From Flavobacterium faecale (lineage in GTDB: Bacteria > Bacteroidota > Bacteroidia > Flavobacteriales > Flavobacteriaceae): DNA of 64,000 bases. A program made the position numbers and the translations under genes. The stretch is taken from contig NZ_CP020918.1 in assembly GCF_003076455.1 (NCBI RefSeq), positions 3,384,001 to 3,448,000 of the forward strand. Direction: 5' to 3'. Positions 45,622 through 55,325 of the stretch are shown here, one piece after another. The notes under the pieces are model-generated. The model had not been told where the DNA came from, searched no databases, and saw nothing but the letters and a program-made list of their open reading frames with translations. How positions within the stretch are numbered: the stretch's first letter is position 1; the number at the start of each line of letters is the position of its first letter.

Positions 45622-47136
45622 TTATAATGTTTTATAAATTGGGGAAATATCCAAAGGATCTTCCATTTCTTTTTGTAGTTTGAGTAAATCTTGGAACAAT
45701 CCCTTCACTTTGTTTTTGTTCGCAGGAAGTCCAGCGATATCGTTCATTTCTTCTGGGTCTTTGTTTAAATCAAACAACAATACTTTATTAATTTTAGGAT
45801 AGACCAATAATTTGTACCCGTCTTTTCGAATCATACGTTGCAAATCGAGATAAGCTCCGTAAATTTCTTTGTAATGACTTTTTTTGGTTTTACCTGTTGC
45901 CAAATCTAAGAAACTATGAAAATCAATATAACTTGGTTTTACCGCTCCAGCCAATTCCAATGACGTTGCCATTGCATCTTGAAGGTAAATATCTTCGTCT
46001 ATTCTTTTATTTTTAGGAATGTTTGGCCCCACTACTACAAAAGGAGCTCGGATACTATGATCAAACAAACTTTGTTTTCCAATTAAACCGTGGCGTCCCA
46101 TTGCCAAACCGTGATCAGCAGTAAAAATGATATAGGTATTGTCCATTTTACCCGATTTTTTTAAGGCATCAAGAATAAGTCCTATTTGCTCATCGGCATA
46201 AGTAATACTTGCATAATATTCTTGCATATGTGTTTTGATCGCAAATTCGGTTCTTGGAAATGGTGCCAATGCTTCGTCTCTTAAACTTGGTCCATTACCA
46301 ATTGCGTCTTTAAAAGGATATTCCGGCAAATAACTTTTCGGAATCGTTAATTTGTTTAAAGGATATTTTTCTTGGTATTCTTTTGGTGCTTGGCGTGGAT
46401 CATGTGGTGCGCTAAATGCCAAATACATAAAGAAAGGATCTTTTTTTGTTTTTGCTTGATCAATAAACGCAATTGCATCATCTTTTAAAACAACGCTCCA
46501 GTGCGTTCCTCCTTTCCAATGTCCTCCTTTTGACGTATCGTAAGGCAACCACGAATGGTCGTTTTCACTCTCTGGACGGCTGTAGCCGTTAGGCATCAAC
46601 GCTCTAGGATTGGCTCCAGGTACTTTGGAAATCGAATCAAATTGACGAACCATCTTCCCATGGTCCCAAGCATCTGCTGGCATTCCGCCACGAACATCTT
46701 TGGTATGCTCGAATACTTTTCCAACAGGAATTTCGACATGCCATTTACCTGTTAAGTACGTTTCATATCCTTGTTTCTCCATGAGTTTACCCCAAGTTTC
46801 AGGTGCTGTATCTGCTTTTTTATTTTTTTCGATAAATTCATTAGCCTTCCATACCGAACGACCCGTAATCAACATCGCTCTTGAAGCAACACAGATGGCA
46901 CCACTCCAGGAGCCCATATTATAAGCATGTGTAAAGGTGGTTCCGTTTTGAACCAAAGCATCCATATTAGGAGTTTGGATTTCTTTGTTCCCAAGTGCGT
47001 GAATTGAAGAATAGGTTTGATCGTCTGTAAAAATAAAAACGATATTGGGTTTCTTAGAAGTTATCTTTTGACCAATTGTAGAATTTGAGCTTAAAAAAAA
47101 TAACGCTGCAAATAAAGTAAAATAGCTGATTCTCAT
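45622..47136 (-). CDS. S1 sulfatase with C-V-A-S-R maturation motif
   Basis: A 504-aa sulfatase with signal peptide ending 'NSTIGQ'. Metal site 'PNIVFIFTDDQTYSS'; maturation motif C82-V-A-S-R, where Ala replaces the usual Pro (allowed in the C-x-P/A-x-R consensus); 'LTGKWHVEIP'; 'FTADHGLAMGRHGLIGKQ'. The latter segment and 'IYLQDAMATSLELAG' define a subgroup that also takes in choline- and carrageenan-type sulfatases. First gene of the sulfatase-GH2-sulfatase operon. Its leader contains an intrinsic-terminator hairpin ending about 16 bp before the start codon, a possible attenuator. Confidence 0.9.
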   Translation of the reverse strand: MRISYFTLFAALFFLSSNSTIGQKITSKKPNIVFIFTDDQTYSSIHALGNKEIQTPNMDALVQNGTTFTHAYNMGSWSGAICVASRAMLITGRSVWKANEFIEKNKKADTAPETWGKLMEKQGYETYLTGKWHVEIPVGKVFEHTKDVRGGMPADAWDHGKMVRQFDSISKVPGANPRALMPNGYSRPESENDHSWLPYDTSKGGHWKGGTHWSVVLKDDAIAFIDQAKTKKDPFFMYLAFSAPHDPRQAPKEYQEKYPLNKLTIPKSYLPEYPFKDAIGNGPSLRDEALAPFPRTEFAIKTHMQEYYASITYADEQIGLILDALKKSGKMDNTYIIFTADHGLAMGRHGLIGKQSLFDHSIRAPFVVVGPNIPKNKRIDEDIYLQDAMATSLELAGAVKPSYIDFHSFLDLATGKTKKSHYKEIYGAYLDLQRMIRKDGYKLLVYPKINKVLLFDLNKDPEEMNDIAGLPANKNKVKGLFQDLLKLQKEMEDPLDISPIYKTL

Positions 47137-47694
47137 GATTTCGATTTGAATTAAAAAAAGTAATACTCGTCCTTTATGGGAGGACGAGTATTATAATAAA
47201 CAAACTAACTAAAACTAACATTGCAAAGATTGTTATTAAAGAACGATAAAGTCGTTCCAAATGGTTTTATAAGTACTACAAATGTTCTAATAGCGCTATT
47301 CTGCTGCTTTTAAGATCGAAATAAACTTGTTATACAATCGTATTATCCCCAAAAACTGTTGTTACAATATTAGACTTTTATTTTTCAATAATCACTTACA
47401 AAATAACGGAACACACTATTTTCGTCTCTTTGTACAGTTAATTTCTAGTGGGAATGCATTTATGGTGAATACATAATCGTGTTTTATTGGTAAAACAGAA
47501 ACTATTTCGTCAGTTTAAATTTCTAAAGGTTCGAAAAACTGATGCTGTATTTTGGATTATTTTTCTATAAGTTAAGCTCAAAAACAGGTCCATTCATAGG
47601 AATAAAAATCTTTTGTTATAGTTATTAGCACATAACTATCAGTACGCAGACCACTAATATCCTACCTTGCACCTCTAAATAAATTTGTAAAATA
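47137..47694. promoter_or_regulatory. divergent regulatory region
   Basis: 558 bp between the sulfatase-GH2 operon (minus) and the BNR propeller (plus). No ORF. It contains the leader hairpin at 47152-47193. A TAAATTTG at 47680-47687 matches the -7 consensus but lies only 7 bp from the BNR ATG and lacks a well-spaced -33 element, so I do not call it a promoter. Confidence 0.5.
47152..47193 (-). terminator. intrinsic terminator in 5' leader of sulfatase-GH2 operon (possible attenuator)
   Basis: Perfect 13-bp stem TAATACTCGTCCT (47161-47173) with AGGACGAGTATTA (47181-47193), 7-nt loop. On the minus strand it is followed by CTTTTTTT. The T-run ends about 16 bp before the sulfatase start codon at 47136. 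No minus-strand gene lies upstream for it to terminate. Confidence 0.8.
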
Positions 47695-50277
47695 ATGAAA
47701 AAAATAGTTTGTTTTATTTTCTTAATTCCGTTTTTATCAATGGCCCAAATTGATAAAAAATATTTTGAAAAATTAAAAGAGGAAAAAGTTATATCCGATC
47801 CTTCTGTCGAATGGAAGAATTTTGGACCAGGAATGTCGGGTTATAATGAAGAGTTCTGGTGCCATCCAACAGATAAAAATGTGATGTTTATGGGACCTGA
47901 TATGCATGTTACCTACGGAAGTTGGGATAACGGAAAATCATGGCAAACAATCAAAGATAGTGACGGTACTGGTGACGATTTGGAACGTGTACACGATATT
48001 GCTTTTTCTACAAAAAATCCAGATTTTGGTCTAGCACTAGAACGTAGAGGTAAACTTTTTGAAACTAAAGATAGAGGAAGAACTTGGAAATTAATTTATA
48101 CCATTCCAGATGCTGAAAAATCGAGTTACAATGCACATACCAAAATCGCTATTCATCCTACAAATGATGCTATTTGGTTTATTGGAGCAGGTGATTTTTG
48201 GAATATAAAAGACAACCACAGATCCTTGAAAGATTTGCACGGTAAATACCAAGCAAGAGCAAAATATGGTTATGTTTTGAGAACCAAAAACGGTGGTAAA
48301 AGTTGGGATAAAATAGCAAACAACATAAATGAGAAATTAGATGTTGCGCGTATCATCATCAATCCAAGCAGAGCAGACGAAATGGTTATTGCTACCAATT
48401 TTGGTATTTATACTAGCAACAATGGCGGTGATTTATGGCAAGCAGGCAGCAAAGGGTTGCCTAACAATTTGCCAAGAGACTTAACTTCGTACTATAATCC
48501 AAAAACAAAAGAATTTATTTTGTACTTGGTCGAACAAACAGTTTACGAACCAAATGGCAAAAGTATTTCTACCAAAGGTGGTGTGTATAAAAGTAAAGAT
48601 AGCGGTAAAAGCTGGGAAAACATTACAGGAAATCTAGGTGTTAACTTTAATAAAATAACCTACGGTGCGCACCTGAACAACTATTTTAAAAACATAGGTT
48701 TCTTTTTGGGCGTAAATGCAAAAAACGTATATCCTGAACTTCCAGAAAACACTTATTCTGCATTTAATAGAATCGTGGTAAATCCTATCAATAAAGACGA
48801 AATTTACCTAGTAGAAAACCAACGTCATGATAAAACTTTTGGACCTGGTGATGCATGGAAAACAGTTGATGGTGGAAAAACATGGGTAATTTGTGCTCGT
48901 GCCGGACAATATTGGTTAACGAATAAGGACAAAAAATACTGGGAAGACAAAGGAAATCCAACGGGTGCCAATGTAGCATTTTCTCATGTTGCTCGTTCGT
49001 ATGAAGAACAAAGCGAAACAGCATTCGGAAATAGATTATTGGCTATAAATTCTGTTGGTGATGTATTTATTGGAATTGGTCAACAAACCCAACGTTCTAC
49101 AGACCACGGAAAAAGCTGGCAACAAATTGATGATTATGAAACCAAACCAGGTAGCAATGCATGGGTAGGTCGTGGTGATAGTGATTTACCAGGGAGATTT
49201 ATGTTGCTAGAAACTGGAAAAAAAGACAGATACTTATTATGTAGTGGTGAGCACGGTTTGTGGGAGACTGCAGATCTTGGCGATTATCCAGACAAAGATG
49301 CTGTGGCAGTGAGACAAATTGAAGGACAAGTCCACGATCATAGTGGAAATGATGGAGCGCATTCCATATCAACCGTTGCGGTGCATCCTAATAATCCTGA
49401 TATTATTTACATATTGTCTTGGAGACAAGAGCATAGAGGAAAATTAAGAAGAACAATGAATGGAGGGAAAACTTGGGAAAACATTTCAACTATTTTCGAA
49501 GGAAAAAATAATTCGTACGAAGGTCTTGCGATGACATATTCGTTGACTATTGACCCAAAAGACCCAAACAATATGTATTTCTGTTCGATTAGAAGAACAA
49601 TTTCTGAAGTTGGTAGTTCGGTAAACGAAAAGGTTTTGACAAAAGGTGGTTTTGGTGTGTACAAGTCTACAGATGCAGGTTACACTTGGGAACTTCATAA
49701 TAATGGGCTACCAGAAAAAGGAAGCGTTAGAAGAATTATAATGGATCCTAAAAACTCCAATGTTCTTTATGCATGTTTGAATAAGTTTTCAGGAAACGAG
49801 CCAGATGGATTATACATTTCAACAGATAAAGCCGATAGCTGGAAAAAAATGAATATCCCATCAGAAATTCAAGGGGTAAACAATTTGTTTATTGATAGAA
49901 AAGCAAACGATATGTTCTTGTCTGCAGGGTATCGCAATGGTGATGCTGAAACTGGTGGCGTTTGGAAAAGTACCGATAACGGTAAAAAATGGACCAAATT
50001 CTTTATTGCGCCTTACGTTTGGCAAACAGAAGTTTCTCCTGCAAATTCCAATATTATTTTGGTAACGGTTCCGGCACAAGTTGGTAATAGAGAAAGCCAG
50101 TTCAGAAATCCTGGAATTTATTTGACCAAAGACGCTGGAAAAAGCTGGTCAAAAATCAATAAAGGCATCGGACAACCAGACAAAATGGTGGATGTAAAAC
50201 CAGACCCAACCAATGAAAACATTATTTGGAGCGCTGCTTGGGGAAGTGGTTGGTTCAAAGCAATGCTAAAAAAATAA
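47695..50277 (+). CDS. Asp-box (BNR) beta-propeller protein, possible glycan-active enzyme
   Basis: An 860-aa secreted protein (signal 'MKKIVCFIFLIPFLSMAQ') built from about twelve Asp-box repeats of the S/T-x-D/N-x-G-x-x-W type, including 'SWDNGKSW', 'TKDRGRTW', 'SKDSGKSW', 'TVDGGKTW', 'STDHGKSW', 'STDAGYTW' and 'TKDAGKSW'. Twelve boxes in 860 aa suggest two propellers, as in GH74, or a large sortilin/VPS10-like one. Motifs unique to a known family were not recognised, so the activity (endo-glycosidase, lyase or binding protein) is open. It is transcribed alone, divergent from the sulfatase-GH2 operon, and ends in its own terminator. Its setting argues for a role on the same polysaccharide. 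Confidence 0.72.
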   Translation: MKKIVCFIFLIPFLSMAQIDKKYFEKLKEEKVISDPSVEWKNFGPGMSGYNEEFWCHPTDKNVMFMGPDMHVTYGSWDNGKSWQTIKDSDGTGDDLERVHDIAFSTKNPDFGLALERRGKLFETKDRGRTWKLIYTIPDAEKSSYNAHTKIAIHPTNDAIWFIGAGDFWNIKDNHRSLKDLHGKYQARAKYGYVLRTKNGGKSWDKIANNINEKLDVARIIINPSRADEMVIATNFGIYTSNNGGDLWQAGSKGLPNNLPRDLTSYYNPKTKEFILYLVEQTVYEPNGKSISTKGGVYKSKDSGKSWENITGNLGVNFNKITYGAHLNNYFKNIGFFLGVNAKNVYPELPENTYSAFNRIVVNPINKDEIYLVENQRHDKTFGPGDAWKTVDGGKTWVICARAGQYWLTNKDKKYWEDKGNPTGANVAFSHVARSYEEQSETAFGNRLLAINSVGDVFIGIGQQTQRSTDHGKSWQQIDDYETKPGSNAWVGRGDSDLPGRFMLLETGKKDRYLLCSGEHGLWETADLGDYPDKDAVAVRQIEGQVHDHSGNDGAHSISTVAVHPNNPDIIYILSWRQEHRGKLRRTMNGGKTWENISTIFEGKNNSYEGLAMTYSLTIDPKDPNNMYFCSIRRTISEVGSSVNEKVLTKGGFGVYKSTDAGYTWELHNNGLPEKGSVRRIIMDPKNSNVLYACLNKFSGNEPDGLYISTDKADSWKKMNIPSEIQGVNNLFIDRKANDMFLSAGYRNGDAETGGVWKSTDNGKKWTKFFIAPYVWQTEVSPANSNIILVTVPAQVGNRESQFRNPGIYLTKDAGKSWSKINKGIGQPDKMVDVKPDPTNENIIWSAAWGSGWFKAMLKK

Positions 50278-50342
50278 GAAGCTTTAATGAGGGCATGGTT
50301 TACTACTCTATCCTCATAAACCTTCCTTTAGATTTAAACAAT

Positions 50343-50372
50343 AAAACCAAGACTCACATCTTGGTTTTTTTG
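50343..50372 (+). terminator. intrinsic terminator after BNR gene
   Basis: Stem AACCAAGA (50345-50352) with TCTTGGTT (50359-50366), 6-nt loop, then TTTT-G-TTTTT. Also usable by the convergent sulfatase pseudogene ending at 50376. Confidence 0.8.
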
Positions 50373-50375
50373 TTT

Positions 50376-51982
50376 TTATTTTATTACCGAATATCCTTGA
50401 TCACGATACTTCTGGATTAAAGCATCCATTTCTTTGATTTTTTCAGGGAATTGCTCATACAAATTAACCCTTTGTTCAGGATCTTTATCCATATCAAATA
50501 AGAGTCCTTTGGTTTTAAAATCGGTATATCCTTTTAGTTTTTTAAAGGATTCTGGCATTTTTGTAACTTCTCCTGTTGGCTTATTAATATACAACCATTT
50601 TCCTTGTCTTAAACCCCAACTACCAACATAAGTGTTATGAACAGTTGCTTCCCGTAAAGGCGATTGGTGTTTTTTACCCATAATTAATGGTAATAAATTA
50701 TAACTGTCAACTGCAGAACCTTTGGGTATTTTAGTTTGGGTTATTGCAGCCACTGTAGCCATAATATCGATTTGCGAGATTACTTCATTAGATATTGAAC
50801 CAGCCTTTACTATTCCTGGCCATTTTATAACAAAAGGAATATGATGACCACCTTCCCAAACATCTCGTTTTAAACCACGAAAATCTCCCATACTATAATG
50901 ACCGTATTTTTCGGCTCTTTCAAAAGCATATTTTTCTGGACCATTATCAGAACTAAAAATAACAATCGTATTTTTTTCAAATCCATTATCTTTTAATGCT
51001 TTTAATACCGACCAGCAACCCAATCGGTTTGAAACATATAATCCCCATAACCACCCGCTTGGGATTTACCTACAAACTCATCGTGTGGTATTATTGGAGC
51101 ATGTGGAGAAGGCAATGCCAAGTATAAGAAGAAGGGTGTTATTTTGCTTTGATTCCCAATCCATGTCACCGTTTTCTTTGTTAAGGCCGGTAAAACCTCA
51201 TATGGATCCCAATCTTTCACTTTTGGACCAGGACAACTATCTCAATCAGCTTCTTTTACCTCCTTGGCAAACTGATCAAATTCAAAAAAAATCATTAGGT
51301 GCTTCAACAAACTTATCATTTTCAATCCAAGCATAAGGAGGAAAATTAATCGTTCCATCACCAAAATAATAATCAAATCCACGATCCAAAGGACCTCCAG
51401 AAACAGGCTTAGTCCAATTTAAATCTTCAAGTAGGTAAGCTATTTGCGTTTTATCCCAAAAAGTTCTTTCGCCTGTAGGTTCCATATTTATAGAATTCCA
51501 ATTCCAACCCAAGTGCCACTTACCAATACAAGCTGCTGTGTAGCCTGTTGTTTTTAATAGTTGCGTAATGGTGACATCACTATCTATAAACATGGGCTCG
51601 CCAAATGACTCGACTATGTTATTGTCTCGTCTCCAATGATACTGTCTGTCAATATCACAAAACGACTTGGCGAACAAATTCCCGACGAGCTATGTGCATC
51701 TGTAAATCGCATTCCTTCAGATGCCAATTGATCTAAATTTGGGGTAGGAATTTTTGAATTCGGATTTTGACAATTCAAATCGCCGTATCCCATATCGTCT
51801 GCATAAATAATTACGATATTGGGCTTTTGTGTAGCTTGTGCATTTGTCTGCAATGCCCCTAGGAAAAGAAAAGCGGAAAATATCGAAGTGTAAATTATAT
51901 TCAAAATATTCGTTTTTAATTTAACCCCCAAATAATTTATTTTGCAATTATAGTAACCCCAATTCGAACTTCTTTTTCCCAT
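50376..51982 (-). pseudogene. decayed S1 sulfatase (three frameshifts and one stop)
   Basis: Four overlapping fragments together give a normal sulfatase in order. The N-terminal piece has '[18 protein letters not shown]' and the maturation motif C-S-P-S-R. A lesion near 51645 (a missing base; restoring one G gives 'LTGQYHWRRD') moves the frame. A second shift lies in an eight-A run at 51284-51291 (T on the coding strand), a TGA stands at 51242-51244, and a third shift is near 51010. The last piece holds '[12 protein letters not shown]' and the C-terminal subdomain. The first in-frame ATG at 51982 overlaps the preceding sulfatase by 46 bp; a later TTG start is possible. Several independent lesions mean real decay. 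No function expected. Confidence 0.88.
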
Positions 51983-53280
51983 TTTTCAAGTTTTAAAAGC
52001 ATTTCCTTTACATATTGTGTCTTAGTTGAATTCAAATCTTTTTTTTCACCAAGATCATTTTTTAAATTATATACTTCGTTTGTGATTTTCCCCTTTGATT
52101 TACTTGATATCAATTTCCAATCTCCGTTTCGAATTACACTTTTATCACCAAAACTCCAGAAAAGGTCACGGTTTGCTAATTTTTTCCCGTGCAAAAGTAG
52201 ATTTTTAATACTGACTCCATCAATATTTTTCCCTGAGGGCTTTACACCTATAAAATCTAGGAATGTTGGCAAAAAGTCCATCGAAAGAACTGTTTCATTT
52301 GTTGTTGTACCTTCCTTTATTTTACCTGGAAAGCTAATTATAGCAGGAACACGGTGCCCGCCTTCGTATAACGATGCTTTAAAATCACGAAGTACCCCAT
52401 TTGACCCATATTTTGTTCCACCATTATCCGAACAAAAAACAATTATTGTATTCTCACGAAGTCCTTCATCATCAATTGTTTGCATAACCTTTCCTATTCC
52501 TTCATCCATTATTTCAATCATCTCCTTGTAGATAAAAGGAATACTATCTTGATTCACTTTTCTGGTATAAGTCGAACTACCCTCTTTTCTAACAGCAGCA
52601 TCTTTACGTCCTTGAAAAGGATAATGAGGCGCTTCGTGGGGTAAGTACAAAAAGAACGGTTTCCCTGTATTTTTTGGATTCGAATTCTTGATAAATTCAA
52701 CTCCATATTTTGTAATAAGGTCAGTAGAATAGCCCTCTTGATCACTAATAGATACGTTATTCCACCAATCGAGGTACCCTTCTTGATCTACATGAGATTG
52801 GTAATCTATATTGCCTCCCACATATCCCCAAAACGAATCAAAACCCTGTTTGAAAGGACTGTAATTTTCGGCATATCCCAAGTGCCATTTACCGAATATC
52901 CCAGTGCTATACCCTTGCTTTTTCAGTTCTTCTGCCAAAGTAATTTCACTAAGACTTAAACCAACTTCTCGATGACTTGCTGCCGTTATAACGCCTTCAA
53001 CTCCAGTGCGCTGTTGGTACTTCCCTGTCATCAAAGCTGCCCTTGTTGGACTGCATACTGTCCCATTTGAGTGAAAATCAAGGAACTTAACTCCCTGCAA
53101 CGCCAAACGATCAATATTTGGCGTATTTATTTTGGTGCTTCCATAACATGATATATCACCATAACCTAGGTCATCGGCCATTATTAAAACGATGTTTGGT
53201 TTACTATATTTTTTAGCCATACAAGGTATTGATGTCAATAAAAATATACTACTAATTGTAAGTGTTGCTAATGTCTTCAT
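51937..53280 (-). CDS. S1 sulfatase with C-S-P-T-R motif
   Basis: A 447-aa intact sulfatase with signal peptide '[22 protein letters not shown]'. Metal site '[20 protein letters not shown]', maturation motif C76-S-P-T-R, '[25 protein letters not shown]' and '[14 protein letters not shown]'. It is of the compact arylsulfatase-like build of the gene at 40975. Its last codons overlap the damaged sulfatase downstream. It is divergent from the membrane regulator at 53628, sharing about 350 bp of upstream DNA. Predicted periplasmic. Confidence 0.92.
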   Translation of the reverse strand: MKTLATLTISSIFLLTSIPCMAKKYSKPNIVLIMADDLGYGDISCYGSTKINTPNIDRLALQGVKFLDFHSNGTVCSPTRAALMTGKYQQRTGVEGVITAASHREVGLSLSEITLAEELKKQGYSTGIFGKWHLGYAENYSPFKQGFDSFWGYVGGNIDYQSHVDQEGYLDWWNNVSISDQEGYSTDLITKYGVEFIKNSNPKNTGKPFFLYLPHEAPHYPFQGRKDAAVRKEGSSTYTRKVNQDSIPFIYKEMIEIMDEGIGKVMQTIDDEGLRENTIIVFCSDNGGTKYGSNGVLRDFKASLYEGGHRVPAIISFPGKIKEGTTTNETVLSMDFLPTFLDFIGVKPSGKNIDGVSIKNLLLHGKKLANRDLFWSFGDKSVIRNGDWKLISSKSKGKITNEVYNLKNDLGEKKDLNSTKTQYVKEMLLKLEKWEKEVRIGVTIIAK

Positions 53281-53627
53281 ATTTCTTTAATTATTAATAA
53301 TCGTTCCCTTTATTACTATTCTCAACAGATTTTTTCCAAGCCAACAATTCCGTTTTCATTTGTTCCACTAGGTCTGTTTTCGTTTTACTGATGTCTTACT
53401 TTTCACTTTTATCCGCTAATCAAGAATAATTATCATTTTGCCTTAAAATGAGTTTTAAACTCGTTTTGGTTTTACTTTTCTAAAAGCATTTTACAAACTT
53501 CCACCTTTTTTGGTCGAAGTCGAACATTTTTACCTTAGTTAAATCATAGCAATCCCTATTTTTAATCAAATTGAATCATAGCTTTGTCTTAACTTTTATA
53601 GCTTTGTCCCAACAAAATCATATATTT
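53281..53627. promoter_or_regulatory. divergent promoter region, sulfatase and regulator
   Basis: 347 bp without a convincing gene. TATATTTA at 53621-53628 resembles a -7 element but abuts the start codon. No clear inverted repeats recognised. Confidence 0.4.
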
Positions 53628-55286
53628 ATGGTTAATAATCATCTTGCAGTGCAGTCAAACAATAAAAAACACATCTTTCAAATTCTATTTTTCTTTTTGC
53701 CGTTACTACTCATTATAGTTACGCAAGATGTTAGTGGTATGAAAGTTAATTTAGCTAACAAAACTCCATTAGAATCTATTAGTACAGATACTATTGTTGA
53801 CCGTTTATCGAAATCATTATCCCTTTTTAAATCCAAAAAAAACACTCCAAAAATAATCGATACCCATCAACGTTTAGTACAATATTATTTAGACAATGGC
53901 TCTTACAATAATGCATTTGATGAAATTTGGAAACTATTGCCATTGGTAGCCTCTCCCGAATATGCCGAGCAACGATTTGAGATAACCAACAAATTAATTG
54001 GACTGTATTTATTGTATGGACAAAATGACAAAGCCATTGCGAGTTACAAACAACTCCCCGATTTGGTTCGAAAACAGATTACGAATCCCGAAAAAAAGAT
54101 TCGTTTTTGGGGACGAATTTATAGTCTAGGTGCATGGATTGAATTAAAAACTACCAAAAATTATTCAAAAGCGGCACAGCTAAGTTTAAAAAGCAATGCG
54201 CTAAATAGCCAGCTAAAGGACGGTCTTTCCTCCTATCACCATACACAAATTCAACTTGCTCATATTTATATTTTGATGGGGAATTTGCAGAAAGCAGCAC
54301 CTATTTTACAAAATATTCAAGATTGCTATCCGCTCCCGTTACAGTCCATTCATGCTTTGCTATATTTTCGATTAGGCCAGTTTTACGAAAAGGGCAATAA
54401 AACCGATTTGGCTATTGCTAGTTACAAAACGAGTTTAACTGCCATAGGTGCTTTTCGTACTTTACAAGATAAAAAACCAGAAGCAATACTGCGACTATCA
54501 GAATTATATGCTCAAAAAGGTGATTTTCAACTTGCTTTCAAATACCAAAAGGAAGCGTCGTTATTGAATGACCAATTATTTAGTGCCACCAAATCGCAAA
54601 ACAACCAATTATTCGAAATAAAAAATAAATACCAAGAACAGCTTAAGGAAGACCAAGCCACTTTGCAGCAGCACCAAATGGTATTGTTGGCTAAAGAAAA
54701 TCAATTGCTAATACTCAAAACAGTTTTTCTAATTTTAATGTTTATCGTTGCTGCTTTATTCATCATTCGATACTTTAAACAAAAAGCAAAAAAAGAACTT
54801 TTATCGCAGTCCCAAATCAACCACCAACAAAGGTTGGAATTAAAGCAACAACACGAAATTCTTGAATTAAAAAATAAGGAACTACTATCAACCGCGTTGC
54901 AGTTATTGGAACGAGATAATTGGCAGGCAGATGTAAAAAAAGAACTCGGCAAACTAACAGTTGATGGTGCCAATGCCGATATTGTCAAAAAAGTAAAAAG
55001 CTCACTGCAAATTGACACCAAACAAAAGTGGAATGAATTTGAATCCCGCTTTGCCACTATCAATGATGCATATATTGAAAAATTAAAAAGCAGCTATCCT
55101 TTACTTACTCCAACCGATTTAAAAATGTGTTCTTTTATAAAATTAGGTTTTTCGACCAAAGATATGTCACAAATCATGGGTATATCTGCCGAAGGTATCA
55201 ATACTAGCCGAAGCCGATTGCGAAAAAAAATGGACTTGGACCGAAATATTAATCTGATTGATTTTCTACAATCGATTAATGGCTAA
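53628..55286 (+). CDS. TPR-transmembrane-LuxR-type HTH regulator
   Basis: A 552-aa membrane-spanning regulator from the ATG at 53628; the frame is open 19 codons upstream to a TTG. An N-terminal hydrophobic segment ('IFQILFFFLPLLLIIVTQ') acts as signal or anchor. Residues ~60-360 are TPR-like helices ('NKLIGLYLLYGQNDKAIASYKQ'). A second membrane helix ('LKTVFLILMFIVAALFIIRYF') follows, then a coiled coil and a C-terminal LuxR/GerE-like HTH ('LTPTDLKMCSFIKLGFSTKD' continuing 'MSQIMGISAEGINTSRSRLR'). The TPR domain is thus placed in the periplasm and the HTH in the cytosol, a one-piece sensor. It is the only regulator in the window and lies between two minus-strand degradation operons, so it likely senses a degradation product. 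Ligand unknown. Confidence 0.82.
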   Translation: MVNNHLAVQSNNKKHIFQILFFFLPLLLIIVTQDVSGMKVNLANKTPLESISTDTIVDRLSKSLSLFKSKKNTPKIIDTHQRLVQYYLDNGSYNNAFDEIWKLLPLVASPEYAEQRFEITNKLIGLYLLYGQNDKAIASYKQLPDLVRKQITNPEKKIRFWGRIYSLGAWIELKTTKNYSKAAQLSLKSNALNSQLKDGLSSYHHTQIQLAHIYILMGNLQKAAPILQNIQDCYPLPLQSIHALLYFRLGQFYEKGNKTDLAIASYKTSLTAIGAFRTLQDKKPEAILRLSELYAQKGDFQLAFKYQKEASLLNDQLFSATKSQNNQLFEIKNKYQEQLKEDQATLQQHQMVLLAKENQLLILKTVFLILMFIVAALFIIRYFKQKAKKELLSQSQINHQQRLELKQQHEILELKNKELLSTALQLLERDNWQADVKKELGKLTVDGANADIVKKVKSSLQIDTKQKWNEFESRFATINDAYIEKLKSSYPLLTPTDLKMCSFIKLGFSTKDMSQIMGISAEGINTSRSRLRKKMDLDRNINLIDFLQSING

Positions 55287-55325
55287 AGAATTAGCTGCAA
55301 CATCTCCTACAAAGCATCTTTGAAT

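Noticed and set aside
45622..47136. Choline-sulfatase assignment for the C-V-A-S-R sulfatase
   Set aside because: Some motifs are shared with that group, but operon context with a beta-galactosidase points to a glycan. Left as a general S1 sulfatase.
47680..47687. TAAATTTG as promoter -7 element of the BNR gene
   Set aside because: Only 7 bp before the ATG and without a -33 element at the right distance.
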